DNA of 64,000 nucleotides. Source: Chlorokybus atmophyticus (lineage: Eukaryota; Streptophyta; Chlorokybophyceae; Chlorokybales; Chlorokybaceae). Of this stretch, positions 23,701-36,553 are shown one piece after another. The stretch covers positions 102,758-166,757 of the forward strand of contig RHPI01003728.1 in NCBI GenBank assembly GCA_009103225.1, written 5' to 3'. The notes under the pieces were generated by a model that ran no database searches, had not been told where the DNA came from, and was given only the letters and a program-made list of their open reading frames with translations. Position numbers and translations under genes: made by a program. The first letter of the stretch is position 1, and each line of letters begins with the position of its first letter.

Positions 23701-24885
23701 AAGGAATGCTACCCTTATCTGTCAAAGCGATTGCTAACAGACGACAATCCACGCATCAGGGCTGCACTTCGCTACTTTTTGTACAAAGGACAAGAGGTCC
23801 TGACGATTGCCTTATAGTTGTGGTTGCTTGTATGAGTGAGTCTTGCATGCATGTTCTTAATCTATACTTGCTGCGCCTTTTCCCAGAGACTTGACGTCAA
23901 CAGAGTCAAGGAGCTGGCATTTAACTTTCAGCGCTTTGCTGAAGCTTCCAAGACTCTCGCACCAACAGACTCCAGTGTCAGAACAACAGGCCCCGTGATT
24001 GACCAGTGGTCGCAGCAAGCCTTGCAGCTGTTGTTTGCCAGGGAGGGAAGCTACCTGCAGGACCTCCTGTTGCAAGAGGTATGTCTTGCTTTTCAAGTTG
24101 ACGCTCGGCGAGCACAACCGTTCACCACTAGCTCGTGACCAGGAAGTAAGCATTAGTCTCACGGACACACAATTCTGGCAGGCTGTGCGTGCGACAGACG
24201 CATTGTCGAGAGGTGCCCTTGCGCAATCATGGCAGGTTTTTGGCACGCTGGCAGCACAGTCCCCGCTAGCAGTAGTCCAGTCGCTCGTGGCGCGGTCTCC
24301 GCCAGAGCCTGGCACTTGGCCCATATTTTTGCCCGGGATAGTTGCTGGCAAGGTGCCTTATGCTCAGCTTACAGAGGAGGACCAAGAGGCCCTTCGCACC
24401 GTGCAAGGCCTCTGGGAAATCCTCCAGCCAGAACTCCAGAGACCCAGGCCCAACCCCACTTCAGGTGCGTGCAGGCAACATGCATGCTGCGCGTGCGCAC
24501 CAGTGTATGCGCATGTGCACGCACGCACATATCTACATGCATACTCGTGTAGTGCAGCGAACATGTGGCTAGTTTCGCTGTGTAGAATGATGACTGTGCA
24601 ATTCGGTGAATGTGATCAGCGCCCACAAACTGCTTTCCTTTCATGCTGTGCTGCTGCTGACTGCTGACTATGTTCACAGGTTGGGATGCGCGCACTCTTT
24701 CGCAGCAACTCTTCCCGCTGGTGGCTGGGTTAGTGCCCGGTGCGGGGCTCCTTGGCCTGCGGTTCTTGCGGCTGCTTGTTGAGCGCCAGGCGCTGCGGCT
24801 GGCAGACGACCTCGACCGGGGCCTGCAAACCCAGGAGCTGCCTGATACGACGTCTCCGGCATTCCGCCGTCGGGTCACTTATTAG
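20778..24885 (+). CDS. ABC1/UbiB-family atypical kinase (ABC1K, plastid type)
   Basis: Twelve exons (20778-20933, 21068-21913, 21983-22180, 22354-22476, 22591-22767, 22895-23010, 23093-23180, 23283-23420, 23494-23796, 23887-24078, 24182-24464, 24680-24885) join in phase to 941 residues. ABC1 motifs in order are KVGQGLSIRPDIL near 334, AAASLGQVYKA near 396 (Ala-rich loop), VAVKVQRP, LNCYLIQLLETGFLHADPHPG-type catalytic loop near 540, and VLDFGLM. The stretch IIPPWFALILRAFGTLEGLG followed by YPYLSKRLLTDDNPRIR matches plant plastid ABC1K members (K5/K6/K9 type), which act on plastoglobule lipid and prenylquinone metabolism. The first exon looks like a transit peptide (start uncertain). Residues 53-240 carry Gln/Ala-rich heptad-like repeats (QDLTSQLG, QDLSTRLG) ahead of a hydrophobic segment (AAVALLFTMTTTSLLLAM), an unusual N-terminal extension. 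Confidence 0.9.
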
Positions 24886-26257
24886 TGAGGGTGCTCATGC
24901 CAGGCATTAGGCACCGGCAGTACATTTTTCATGATTGACGCAGCGCAGCTGCGTGCTGCATTTGTTTTGTTGCATGTGCATGTGTAGCAGCTGTACAGAT
25001 CTATTGTTATGACTCTTTTGTGGGTTGAGTTGTGAAGTGAAATGAGTGGCTCTCTAGGCAGCAGTGCTGCTTTCTGGGAGCCAAGCTGCTTAACGGGATA
25101 TGTTCTGGTTATGTTATTAGGTGCACCTGCTTACAGCTATCAGCTGGGCGCGGCGTGTACAGGATATGCTGCCAGTAGTTGTAGACATGCATGACATCAC
25201 TCACAGCATGCCAAACAGCATGCAAGCACATTGTGCTAAATACTTGCAGGCGCTCGCGGAGATGCTAATACCCCTATGTCACTCACAAGCTTGCGTTGCT
25301 TGCTGTCCACTTGCAAGCGTCCTCCGCAAGACCTTGCAGACCAGTGACACAGTTGGCATTGTCACCGACAACACTACCAATGGGGAATCTTTGTTGCCAG
25401 TGTGGGGTAGCTTGCATGCTATATAATGCGCACTTTGCGCAAAGTAGTTCTGGTCAAAAGTCCGTCATTTTTCAAACAGGTCTTCTCAAGCCAACATCAT
25501 GGCATGCTAGAGACCAGCGACACGTGGTGACGATGCATATCATGCTCTCAAGTTTGCTTGTTGAGACAAACCCGTTCAACGGGAGTACGTGATAAAACCA
25601 TCAAGTGTGCCAGATTGCAGGGCACAGTGCGTCCAAGAACTTCCTGTTCGACAAAAGCAGCACAAAAGCATGCTCACACTCCTCGCAGTGCCAATGTATG
25701 TACAACTTGCAGGTGCAGCCGGGTTGGCGTGGGATCGCCCTTGATAGTGTTATGACGCTTCTTGCACAAACGCCTGCCAATTCAACAACAGGGTCAGCAA
25801 CTACTGGCTGATGGTAGAGCAAAGCAGTGTAGACTTGGTGTAGATAGAGTGTAGTAGTGAGTAAAGGCCTTGCTGAGTGATGATGATGGCGTTTCTTGCT
25901 AAAAAGTTGCAAACCATCTATGCAGATTACATCACATCTGAGAAGTGTTTGCAGCTCTCAGCAACAGATACTGCCCATATCAATAGACTTATACTGACAG
26001 TTTTCATGCTCCTGTCATAGTGACAGCTCATCACCAGCCACATGCACAAAGGTGGGAGTAAACCATACCTGCTGTGCTTTTCTCGCGCAAGCAGAGAACG
26101 CTTTCACTGCCGCACCGCATCGCAACGGGTCCTAGCCACACATTAAACAAATCAACGCAATGCGCAATATCTACGCTAAAAGAACACAGCAATTGAGTGT
26201 GACACAATGGTCAGGTGCTCAACTGCTGGACATTCCTATTGCTTCCATTGCAACATC
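24886..26257. other. Convergent intergenic region
   Basis: This lies between the ABC1K and MIC19-like 3' ends. No domain, repeat or RNA could be supported; short open frames show no protein-like character. Confidence 0.5.
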
Positions 26258-27958
26258 TCACCATTGCATGCAAGTGTCAACATTGTTTGTGCCACCAAGG
26301 CACTCAGCAACGTCCTGAGTTTGCAGCTGCAAATTGTAACAACGGATGCTAACTGACTGACCTCAGGATGCTCCTTGTAGCACTTGACACATGTTTCACG
26401 CTCTGCCTCGCAGGGTGTGGGCCGCATCGGTGCCCTGCATGATACGACAACATGTGAGGCTGATGCTGTCCAACTGTAATTTACCAAGTTTCAACAGTGA
26501 AATTTCGCATGCTTAGACGCGCACGTTATATCAGAGGCAGGCATGCTCACTCACACGTATTCTTTCTCATGAAGCTCTTTCGCAAAAGTATCAACCTTGG
26601 CCAACTCTTCCTCCTCCCTCTTCAGCAAGAGATCACCCACTCGCGCCTGTGGCAACATGAAGTCTACATATCAACAACCAAGTCTCTTCCAGCTAGCTTC
26701 ATGACTACAAACAGCTGATTGAAGGGATGTGAAGAGCGCAGCAGCGTGAGATAGATGCTCATGTGACAGTGCTTACACTGTGGGCGAGAGCCTGTTGCAC
26801 CTCAGGCTTCACGGCCGGTTGTGATGGTCTGAGCCGGGGGGGAGCGAACAGCCCACCATGCAACTGGAAGAACAAACAGCATCAAGGAGTGAACAACACA
26901 ATAAATGCAGTTCAACACGTATGCACACACGCGTACACACATGTACATATGCCTATGAAAAGAGTTAAGCACGCACACGTGCATGGGTCACGCACGATCA
27001 CATGCATATACACGCACGCACTCATGCATGCACACAAGCGCACACACATGTGCATGCATACACACGCGTGACGTATGCACAATACCTCTGGCAGGAAAGC
27101 GGCGGGAAACTGCGCATGCCCCTGCGCAGGCGGGTATCCTTCCCGCACGGCCCCGTCCCCAACACGCGCTTCACCATCACGCTGCTGATGAGGTGATGAT
27201 GCATCCTGATGGTTGACTCTGTCCACCACACCCCTCTGCTGCTGCTCATGATGATGCTGTTGGCTCCTGCGAGCCGTGTTGCCATTCAGCCTGTCCAGCA
27301 GCCTTGATGATATCTGCGTTTGATACACACATACGGAGAAGAGCAGTTTGGTTTGGTGTTGAGCAACTTGCATGGAGCTGTTGTGTGGGCTGAAGGACTG
27401 GACTCGCGTACAGCTAGTACAAACCAAAGTGATGGAAAAACACACAGGTGGTTCCTGGCGTTGTCATATGTTATTATGCACATGCCCACTCATGCTCATC
27501 AACCAACCGCATGCATGGCCTCAAAATAAACTGGTATCTGCGTCGGTTTTGTGTGTCGCTTTGTTTGTTGGGTACCATGTTTACTGATGCATAAGAGGTC
27601 TCCATGTATTGCCATGATATATGAGATGAGCGATAGAGATGGTCACGCGGCATGCTTGCATGTGGTTGCAAACCCTGACCATGTGCAAGCATGTGCTTCT
27701 GACACCGATGCTTGTTGAGATCACCAGTCATGTGGCATGCATGGAAGCTGAGTAATCACTCCTACTCTGAATGGTTGAATCGATCAGTTGTACAAGCTAG
27801 AAAACTTAGCAGAACGTTGTGGAATGGACGTTATTAGCACACGTGCAATGTGCAACCGAGCAGGCAGCAGAATGGATAGTCAAAGCAAGTGACAACAGTT
27901 TAGACGCAGATATAGCACTGACCCGTACGCCGAAGGCGGACCCGCCGCCCTCAGCCAT
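26258..27958 (-). CDS. MIC19: MICOS subunit MIC19/MIC25-like, twin CX9C CHCH protein
   Basis: Likely a mitochondrial intermembrane-space protein that helps hold cristae junctions in the MICOS complex. Six exons (27958-27923, 27313-27086, 26863-26777, 26646-26555, 26434-26362, 26314-26258) join in phase to 190 residues. The protein starts MAEGGGSAFGVR followed by ISSRLLDRLNG, resembling the Val/Arg N-terminal box of MIC19. A Gln/His-rich region follows, then a Glu-rich helix (LLLKREEEELAKVDTFAKEL). The C-terminal CHCH has two exact CX9C pairs, C-EAERETCVK-C and C-LGGTNNVDT-C, separated by ten residues. A role in cristae is inferred from the family; other CHCH proteins with this layout are possible but the N-terminal match favours MIC19. 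Confidence 0.82.
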
Positions 27959-28050
27959 GGCGGCAGCCACACCGCCGCCCCTGCCTTGGCTGAAGGGATG
28001 TTAGGAGATTCAATGTTGGAATGAGGTGGAGATGAGTTCTCGAAACAAAG

Positions 28051-28075
28051 CCCTATGAGGTTCAATCTCATAGGG
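28051..28075. repeat. Inverted repeat, 9-bp stem
   Basis: CCCTATGAG (28051-28059) pairs with CTCATAGGG (28067-28075) around a 7-base loop. Confidence 0.7.
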
Positions 28076-28122
28076 GCACTAAGGTAAAGCTTGCTTCAGC
28101 TAGCTTCATAAGCTAAAAGGCT

Positions 28123-28157
28123 GAAATGACCACTCATAGTCCATGAGTGGTCATTTC
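28123..28157. repeat. Perfect inverted repeat, 15-bp stem and 5-base loop
   Basis: GAAATGACCACTCAT (28123-28137) is exactly complementary to 28143-28157 around the loop AGTCC. Confidence 0.85.
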
Positions 28158-29959
28158 ATGAGTCATGGAGCGTCACTTACAAGATGTGATGAGTGTTGCA
28201 AGTTGCAACTTGCATGACGCGACTGCAATATTCCCGCCTACAGTAAAAGATGTGCAATCGCTCAGCTATTCAATGTGTAATAATGTGTGTGATTTTTCAA
28301 AGATTAGTTGTTCATAACACTTGGCTGAAACAATCATTATCAATCTAAATTTAAAATTAGCATTGGTACAAATGTTATGCATTATTAAAAACGTATAATG
28401 TACAATAAGGCTGAAACCAATCACACCTTTAATTGCTAAAAATATCATCGTCTTGAGCTTAAAACCGGTTGATGCTTCAACAACAATAAATGTAGCATCA
28501 ACATTTAACATCGCGACAAACGATCTACCAAATGATAAAAGCGCATCTTGTAATTAAGTATCATAAAAGTTTTGTTAACACTTTGTTATAATTATGCATC
28601 AATTGGATTATCAAAACGCGTGTACTGAAATATTGAGGTTGTAATAACACTCTATCATACTTACACATATCCATACGATGTCGAAGTGAATGCTTACACA
28701 TCAGCAAAGCATGCATGTTTTATGCATAAAACATGTAAACCAATCGCTTAATCTTAAAATGTTACACAAGGTAAAGCTTATTGAATGACATACATGAAAA
28801 AAACCACAAATGTTTTGAACAATGACTCATCACAAGCAAATATGCTGTAAGTATATAAGATGATGTTGGTAATTATAATAACTGTAACAATAACAGTATC
28901 AACCAAATTGTGCATTTATATTGTTAAGGTCAATTATCGCAAATCGAGACCGGAGTTGTTGTTACAAATCGGGCACTTGCTATCTGTTATTCCCTGCTTC
29001 TTTGCCCAACTGCATGCACATAGCTAGTGCCTTTGGTTAGGCCATGCCTCTGCCCGTGCCTTGTGTAAGTGTAATGTTATGTTGTCCGTGGTCGTGCTTG
29101 TGTATATAAGGGGTATGGTACGGTGGCAGCATGCATGGTGTGGACAATGCGAATGGCATGCATCAGCACAAGCATACACACGCTTTACACATCAAATTTA
29201 ACCACCGGGCTAGTTTTATGGCTGCTTGCTACACTATACCAATGCTAGCCCGCCCCGTTAGACATAAAAGCATGCATTCAGTTAGTACCTGCTCACATGG
29301 GCGCTGTGTGTTCTTGCATGTTTTGCATATGTATCATGGGACCCATGATTCATTGGAATGCCGATATATGTGACCTATATACATATTATATAATGGTATT
29401 CTATGCATATGTTACTATATTGTAATAATAAGATTATGAGCATGTTTGCAAATATTTGATGATTTCAAAACCTTACAGTTGTTGTAGAATGCAATCATCC
29501 ATAGGTGCACGTTGCAAGTACTGTGCAACATGACGGGATGGCATAATTGTGTTCATAGCACGGTATGAACATGGCACAGTATTGGCCACAGAAACCATGC
29601 CAAACCTTGGGTGTGTTTCCTTGTTGTCTGCGGTCTGTTTCCTTGTAGTCTAGTGAACAATGTGTGAAGGCCATGAGCTAGCAACTATCCTGCCATGTGC
29701 TGCATTATTGGCAGAGCAAGCACGTCATAAACCAGGCGATTTTTCCAATTTGTTGACCATTGCTTCGCAACCCCGTGCAGTAGGAGCCAATTGCGTTACA
29801 TGCACGAAGCCATGCACAAAATATGCGATATGACACATGCGACCGTTTGAGAGAAACACCGCTTCTGCTTAATGCAATATTGCACAGCTGTATAATTACA
29901 AGAGCAAACGCCCTAAGCTAACGCCGCGAATTTGAACTCAGCAACATGACCGACACTGC

Positions 29960-32900
29960 CTACACTCGGCCCGTGTCGGCAATCACCTTGGCACCTGCTT
30001 GCAGCTGATTGAGCTGGCTGATGTTTTGACCGTTTTCATCCTTGAGAGCCCGTACACTTTTGCCATCTTGCGCGATCTTCAGCTCTGTCTGGACGAGGTC
30101 GATGACCTGCAGGCAGATTACAATGCTTACAACATGCATAGTCTGCTTGCATTGTGAACAGCAGCAACAGAAGAACAGATTTCGCGCAACGATATCAACC
30201 ACATACCTGTTCAATGGTGGTGAAGTTGCGAGGTATAACAATGCTCTTAACCCGCTGCACCTTTCCCGGATATATAGCCGTGATTTTCCGCTGCTGCGCC
30301 GCCATGAATGCTGGCAGGTTCCTGTCACCGTCCGGCTGCGTCAAGCGAGGCGACTCTTTGGGAACCACACCAGAACCTGAGGATTGCAATTGATTACGTA
30401 AGTGACACTGCAAGACTGTGGTTGACAACACATTGCTACATGTGCCCTGCGATGTGAGCAGACCTCTTGGTAGCTGTAGCTTTACCTGTTTGAGGATTGA
30501 ACCGCTCTCCACAAGTGACAACAAGCTTCATGCCATCTTGGACCTGCAAGACACCAGATGCGCAGTTATAAACGTAACAACAAGACTTAACAGCACGGGC
30601 GTCTGTGGTGCTTCTGTAGTGGTATATGAAACCATGCGTGACAGGAATGGGCAAGTGCATCCATGTCATGAACAGCTCCGTTAGCCTGCTCTGCTCTCAT
30701 CCTGATCAGTCTGCAACCAGCGATATGAGCGAGGTAATTGACCAGTACCTGACTTAGGTGTGTGACAGGTTGACCAGTCCGCCTGTCAAAGAACTCTGTA
30801 GCGGCTTTTGTCTGTTCCTTCAACTTCAGGGTTTCATCAGCGAGTTCGATCAACTGCACATTGCCAGTGTCAAGCTGCGATGTCCTGTGCTTCTCAAAGC
30901 CATGCATGCAGCAAACAGCCGTACCTGTTTGATGTCGAAGAACTTGTGAGGCACAACGACAACTTTGCCCTTTGTGTCCGCAGTGTCGCCATTGATGAAG
31001 AAAGTGACCTGTCATGTGAAGTGAACCATGAAGCGTCCATGTCACGTCCTGAAGCATTCATTGTACCACCCGACAAGTACCCAGGTGCACTTGCCTTTCG
31101 TTGGCTATATGCCATATGACGCACAGTCTCCTGAGGGCCAACGCCCTCCAGGTACACATTTGGAGCGCGCTCCAAGAATTGCTGAGTTGCTGTCTCCTTA
31201 ACGCCTGTGCCTGTGAGCACAAATCGACTGTGAGCAGGAGTTCGCACCTAAACCGCCTGTTTGGACCTTTGCAAGGGACTGCTTGAGTGTCACCTGTGCG
31301 GGGGTTGAACTTGTCATTGGCCCCGCAGACCACCACCACTTGCATTTCGTCTGTCACCTGTTTGCAATGCAGCTGACTTGAACATGCTGCAGCTATCATA
31401 AATAAAGCACAGCCAGAAGACAAGGCTTGCATTCTAACCTGAGACAAGTCAGTGATTAGAGTGCCAGACTCCTTCTCATAGAGATCTGTTGCGACCTTGA
31501 AGCGCTTTGACAGCTTCAGTTCTTCATCAACATGATCCAAAAGCTGTGTACAACATGTGATAAGCACGCTTTACCCAGCAGTTTGACAGCAACAGTGCAC
31601 CCATTTGGAATAGCCATGACACGATGCACTGCACCTGTTGAACATGTGCGAGTAGGCATGCATGACTACCTGCTTAAGGTTAAAGAACTTGTGTGGCACG
31701 ACCACTGGCTTGCCAATGGTGCTACTCATGTCACCATTAACAAACACATGAATCTTCCGCTGGTGCACCTGCCGTATGTGTGCTCAACTGTGTCAGCACC
31801 CTGGAAGAGTGGGTGGCAACGCACACTCAGACGATACAAACCCGCAATGCATACCTGTCTGAAGCGCTCAACATCTCGGGGTGACACGCGCGAGAAGGCT
31901 TCTTGGGAATCGCTTATGCTTTCCCTTCTCGGTGGATTCGAGCCCGATGCTGCCAGACATTGCAATGCGACTCAGTCAATGTGTGTCAAAACCAGTGTAC
32001 TAGTGAAGCAAGCGTGTATCAGAGCAGACTTACCGGTATTTGGATTGAACTTCTCGCCAAATCCAACGGCTATATGCATTCCGCTGAAGATATGCGAAAC
32101 ATCTGTAATAGGGGCCCCGTCCTCCAGCGCAAATAATTCTCTAGCGGCTCGTGCGTGCAGCATGTCGTTCAATCGCAGCTCTTCTTGCACAAAATCCAAA
32201 AGCTGACCATCATGAATGTTTGTCAGATCCGACAACACAAGAACTGAGTAGTTTACACAGTCATGTGTACCATAGACAGTAGCGTGCCATTGCTAACCTG
32301 CTTCATGTCAAAGAAATGATGCGGTATGACCACCACCTTCCCTTGTGTATCCGCGTAATCTCCGTTGATGTACACGGTAACCTTCTTCTGGTTCACCTGA
32401 ACAACAGCATTTGCCAGTCAGCATAGCGATGGGTTTGAAACATGACTTGGCGGAATCACATCGCATGGCTCAGCAGGCATGCGCGCAATGTTTGTAATGG
32501 ACCTTTGTGTGCCGCATGAGAGCGCCATCACTGGTGCGAAGCTCGGCTGGCATAACCTCTGTATATGACGGTGCTGCTCCCGTGCCTAACACAGATGCGC
32601 AGATTGCCTACTGTCAAAAGGCGCGACAGCTCGTGATGCAGTTGAGTGGGGCATGGCCTGCTGTGTTACTACACCTGTGGCAGGGATGAACTTCTCTGGT
32701 CCACAGACAACCAGCTTCATGCCATGTAAAACCTGCTGCAAGTTTGTCACCTTCGTGCCCTCGCCTTGCATGTAAAGCTGCTTTGCCGCCTTGCCTACTT
32801 GCACCAGCTTCAACTCCTGCTGTATCAGGTCGAACACCTGCAGCACAGAGGCAATGCCTTGAGAAATCGCTGATGACAGCTGGATGCCCCATTTGATCTA

Positions 32901-34886
32901 GGATACGTCACCACAACCCACCTGACTGAGGTCAAAGAAGTTGTGCGGGATGACTACCCTTTTGCCGGTGTTGGCAGAGTAGTCACCGTTGACAAAGACA
33001 ACAATAGTGCGCTGAGAGTTGGACATAAAGCGCTGGCTGCGGCTACCATCAGTTGACGCAGCGCTGGCAACAACTGATGATGACGCTTCTGGTGTGTTAC
33101 CGCAACCAGTTCGTGGATCAAACTTTTCACCACATGACACAACGATTTCCATGTCATCCTTGATTACGCTGAAATCATTGATGCGCTGCACGCATAGCAC
33201 CACTCAGAATGCGCAACTGCAACAGCAGATTGCCACGACCACTGACATCTGTCAATCAGGTGTTGCAAAGGCAGGAACGGTCCTTCAGACAAAACCCCTG
33301 CATACCGTGCCAGAGCGCGTGTACAGCTTTTTGGCCACCCTGAATGAATCCTTTAGCTTCAGAACTTCAGTCACATGGTCGATCAACTGTGATGAAGACC
33401 GATCAGATATACCCACAACACATTGCCTGTGGTTGAAGTGACAACACTTGTATGGTAACAGTTGCCCACCTGCTCCACCGTAAAAAACTTGACAGGGATA
33501 GTACAAGGCTTTCCAACCGGGTTGGGATCCTGGTTGACAAAGAGCATGACCTTTGTCGTCTTGGGGCTTGTAAATGAAGAGCGCCTCATCCCTGATGCGG
33601 TGCTTGTTCTGCAAGGACAAATGTAACTCACAACATATGACCAAGCCCACAACATGCCAGAGCATGCCTCCAGTGCACGCGACCACAAACCAAGGCTGCT
33701 GCACAACAAGTCTGCAGCAATTTGACATGCTCTGTATCTGTGGCAACCCACGCACCGTTCTCCTGTTGACGCTGATGGTGGCCGTGCTGACGGTGGCCGA
33801 CTGCTGCTGTCCGTGCTGCTTAAGAGAGTGTTAGGCATTGGACCTTCATGTGTACGACAACACTCGATGACAGCACATCTACGCACAGGCTCTTCATCAT
33901 CAGCAACAAGCTGCAGTCCCCCCCNNNNNNNNNNNNNNNNNNNNNNNNNNNNNNNNNNNNNNNNNNNNNNNNNNNNNNNNNNNNNNNNNNNNNNNNNNNN
34001 NNNNNNNNNNNNNNNNNNNNNNNNNNNNNNNNNNNNNNNNNNNNNNNNNNNNNNNNNNCCCCCCCCCCCCCCCCCTCCCCTTTGTGTGAAACGGCAATTA
34101 AGAAATGAGGCACCAACAAAGACAAGTAATCTCGGGGCGTACTGTGTAGGCGTTGGCCCGTTTTCCAAGGGTACTTGGTAGCCGAACTCCCCTCTGTCCG
34201 TGGGGGTGTCAGCACCAATGCTGTTGTCAACACGTACTGAAGCTGATGGAGTTCCTGGCATTCAGCGACAAAAGATCATGTTGAAGTCATTGCACGTGAA
34301 TTAAATTAAACAACAAAGTTAGTAGTTACACAGGGCGGAAGGCCAGCACGCAAATCATGCATAGTACACACCTTTGGGGTTGGCAAAGGGCTCGCCAGCT
34401 GATATGATCATATTCATGCCATCACCAATCTGGTCCACGTGCGTGACAGGCTGCCCGTCAGTGTTGAAGATGACGCGTGCAACCTGCAAAGGCACACTGT
34501 TTTACCTGCCGCTAATGTGATGCGAACACACAATCTAGCCGATTGCAAATCACCTGGCCTGCATCAGACATCTCTAGTTCCTTGGTGGCGATATCCAGAA
34601 CTTGGCTAATGCTGTATAGCTTAGCAGGGAGAAAGATGCGCTTCGCAGCAGACGCCTGTTCTCCGTTTCTTTGCAAGTAGGCCTGCTTAATGGCAGGCAT
34701 CTGGATGGTGGCTGACAGCGGTGTGGAAACTGTCCCATTGGATGAAGCAGGAGGTGCGCAACCACCATTGGACTTTGCTGCTGGTGTGTGGTCCAACCCA
34801 GGCAAATCTAGGTCATCTCCATCGTTTGGAGATTCAGGTGCGGGGGCATTATAAGACGTTGTTAAGCTGCCAACACAAAACCACAT
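29960..34886 (-). CDS. Multi-repeat doublecortin-domain protein (seven DCX-like repeats)
   Basis: Doublecortin domains bind microtubules, so this is probably a cytoskeletal or axonemal protein. About 21 exons run from 34886 (5' end uncertain) to TAG at 29960-29962. Each repeat reads VNGD, then GKxVVIPHxFFDxxQ, then LxDxVxEELKL with a following LY, then G-x-ITDLSQ and DGMxxVVxCGEKFNPxTG. Well-supported exons include 33185-32922, 32837-32675, 32585-32503, 32396-32298, 32202-32034, 31768-31670, 31543-31439, 31357-31294, 31008-30925, 30853-30749, 30543-30486, 30376-30207 and 30106-29960. In most repeats the strand/loop half and the helix half are separate exons with phase-0 borders, and linkers have their own exons. 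The first and last repeats are the most diverged. One GC donor occurs (AAG^GCAAGT at 31094). The gap at 33925-34058 hides part of one linker intron or exon. Confidence 0.82.
33925..34058. other. Assembly gap (134 N) within a poly-C tract
   Basis: The gap is preceded by a short C run and followed by a C run of about 18 bases; it lies in an intron or linker of the doublecortin gene. Confidence 1.
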
Positions 34887-35868
34887 GTCTCAGGCAACAC
34901 CTGGCTCCCCACATGACTTGGAATAATATGTTCACAGCGCATGCTCACTGAAACACTTAGCAACATTGACAGCACACAACAACCAGTCCAACATGCAAAC
35001 TGTGAGCTATCGCATTGCAATCATGGCCTGTGACAATCTCTGCAAGTCTAGCAGACAACGCACCCTGGTGTAAGCGCGAGATGCGTCGTACTGAGCATAT
35101 CCATGCTGGGCATGCAGTTACCTGCAGTACAAGCTTGACACACAGACGAGTCAGTACGCACAGCAACAACACCGTGTAACACGACAACCAAGCTACACCA
35201 CCAAGCTTGCAAGAAAACTGCCAAATCAGACACTTGCAGTACGTGCGTCTCGCTTTCACAAAAACCGTTGCGAAAGTGCATTCACAAGACATAGCAACTG
35301 CACTGGGGCAATGTCTGAGGTTGACGACGTGCACGCATGAAGAACAGCAGCTTATCATTGTATAATAGCTCTGTGTGCCTACACGTTATGTGTATACGCA
35401 TTAACCAAGCTCCGTACCGCGGCTACCACGCCAGGCCAATGCAGCCCTCAGCCCGTCGCCAGCTTGAAGCCCGCCGCAGTAAGCAAGGCAGCCGGCACCT
35501 TTCACAAAAGCGAACCAAACCACAGCGAGCCAAGAGAATCAAACTGAGCTTAGTACCGCCTCACTCAATACTGTAAAGCGCCCAGCAGACAACCCTTCCC
35601 TGCTCCCGTCCAAACCCCTTCTCCTTCTCACCGTCCTCCACCTCCTCCCGCTCGTCCTCTTCGTCCTCCCAACTCTTGTCGCCTCCGCCGCCGCCGCCCC
35701 AACCTCAACCAGCAGCTAGGGTTTCAAACTAGTACAAGGCGGGAAAAGCTAACCACACTGTAACGGTTCCAAGCTGTGACTCAGCCTGTGAGTCGCCAGC
35801 CAGGGTTCTGTCTCAGGTGCTGGTCAGCTGGCGGCGGCGGCGGCGGCGGCGGAAGTGGTGGCGGCGTC
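34887..35868. other. Region between the doublecortin gene and COX23 (divergent)
   Basis: It should hold the 5' end of the doublecortin gene and the COX23 promoter. A pyrimidine-rich tract (CTCC/CCGTCC repeats) covers 35600-35700 and a GGC repeat lies at 35829-35852, just upstream of the COX23 ATG. No further exon could be placed with confidence. Confidence 0.45.
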
Positions 35869-36515
35869 ATGCAGCAGCAGGACGTCGGGGCAAAGCACGG
35901 CGGTTTCAAGAAGGTGTCCGAGTCGTACTGCCAGGAGTTCACCGCGGCCTCCCTCAAGTGTACGAGCGTGTTGCGTCCATGCAGCGGAGCAACTGAGCGG
36001 CTGCTTGCTTGGCTGGCATGCATTCGGTGTGACTGCGGGACGTTATCAGTAGTCAGCTGATTGTGGTGATGCTGTACATGACGGTTTAACAGGCTGGAGA
36101 TCGCTTGAGCATGCATGCTGTGTGACTGCGAGACTTGAGAACGCGATTTGCATGTCGCGTGCCTGTGAGATGTCAATGCATGTCATCTGGCATGCATGGG
36201 ATTGTACCACTGGTCGTGGTCAATCATAAGTGCAACTTGACAGCCAAACAGTGTGCTTCGCGCTACAGGTTTGGACGACAACGCTTACGACGGCAGCAAG
36301 TGTCAGAAGGAGTTTGACAATTACAAACAGTGCAGAAAGCGTGAGGTGAGTACCCAGAGTTGACCGTGCTGAACGCAAACTGTGTTGTGCACATTGACTA
36401 TGTATAGATCAGTCGTTGTTGCTTGGGAAATTTGGTTATTTACTCACCTCGTGTGCTTCTTGGAATGTAGAAGCAAGCACGGTTGGAGGCAAGGCGAGCT
36501 GGTGTGAAGTGGTGA
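35869..36515 (+). CDS. COX23: COX23/CHCHD7-like twin CX9C protein
   Basis: A small mitochondrial intermembrane-space protein needed for cytochrome c oxidase assembly in yeast. Three exons (35869-35959, 36269-36345, 36471-36515) join in phase to 70 residues. Two exact CX9C pairs are seen: C-QEFTAASLK-C and C-QKEFDNYKQ-C, with LDDNAYDGSK between them; the SYCQEFTAASLKCL and YDxSKC blocks are typical of COX23/CHCHD7. The second cysteine codon of the first pair is split by intron 1. The start follows a GGC repeat. It is the first of three closely spaced genes on this strand: its stop lies 38 bases before the PKR1 start. Confidence 0.9.
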
Positions 36516-36553
36516 CACAGCAGTTCACACTTGAACAGTACGCGCACATAGAG

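Larger units (their letters stand above)
27959..29959. other. Intergenic region with an AT-rich island and hairpins
   Basis: No supportable gene is seen in 2 kb. From about 28,200 to 29,000 the base composition shifts to strongly AT-rich (runs such as AATTTAAAATTAGC), unlike the rest of the host region. Two perfect hairpins lie at its upstream edge (28051-28075 and 28123-28157). A TATATAAG element at 29103-29110 precedes an 80-codon frame (29131-29373) of no recognisable character. Confidence 0.5.

Noticed and set aside
29131-29373. 80-codon frame preceded by a TATATAAG box
   Set aside because: No family, unusual composition rich in His and Met, and no supporting context; kept only as a remark in the region entry.
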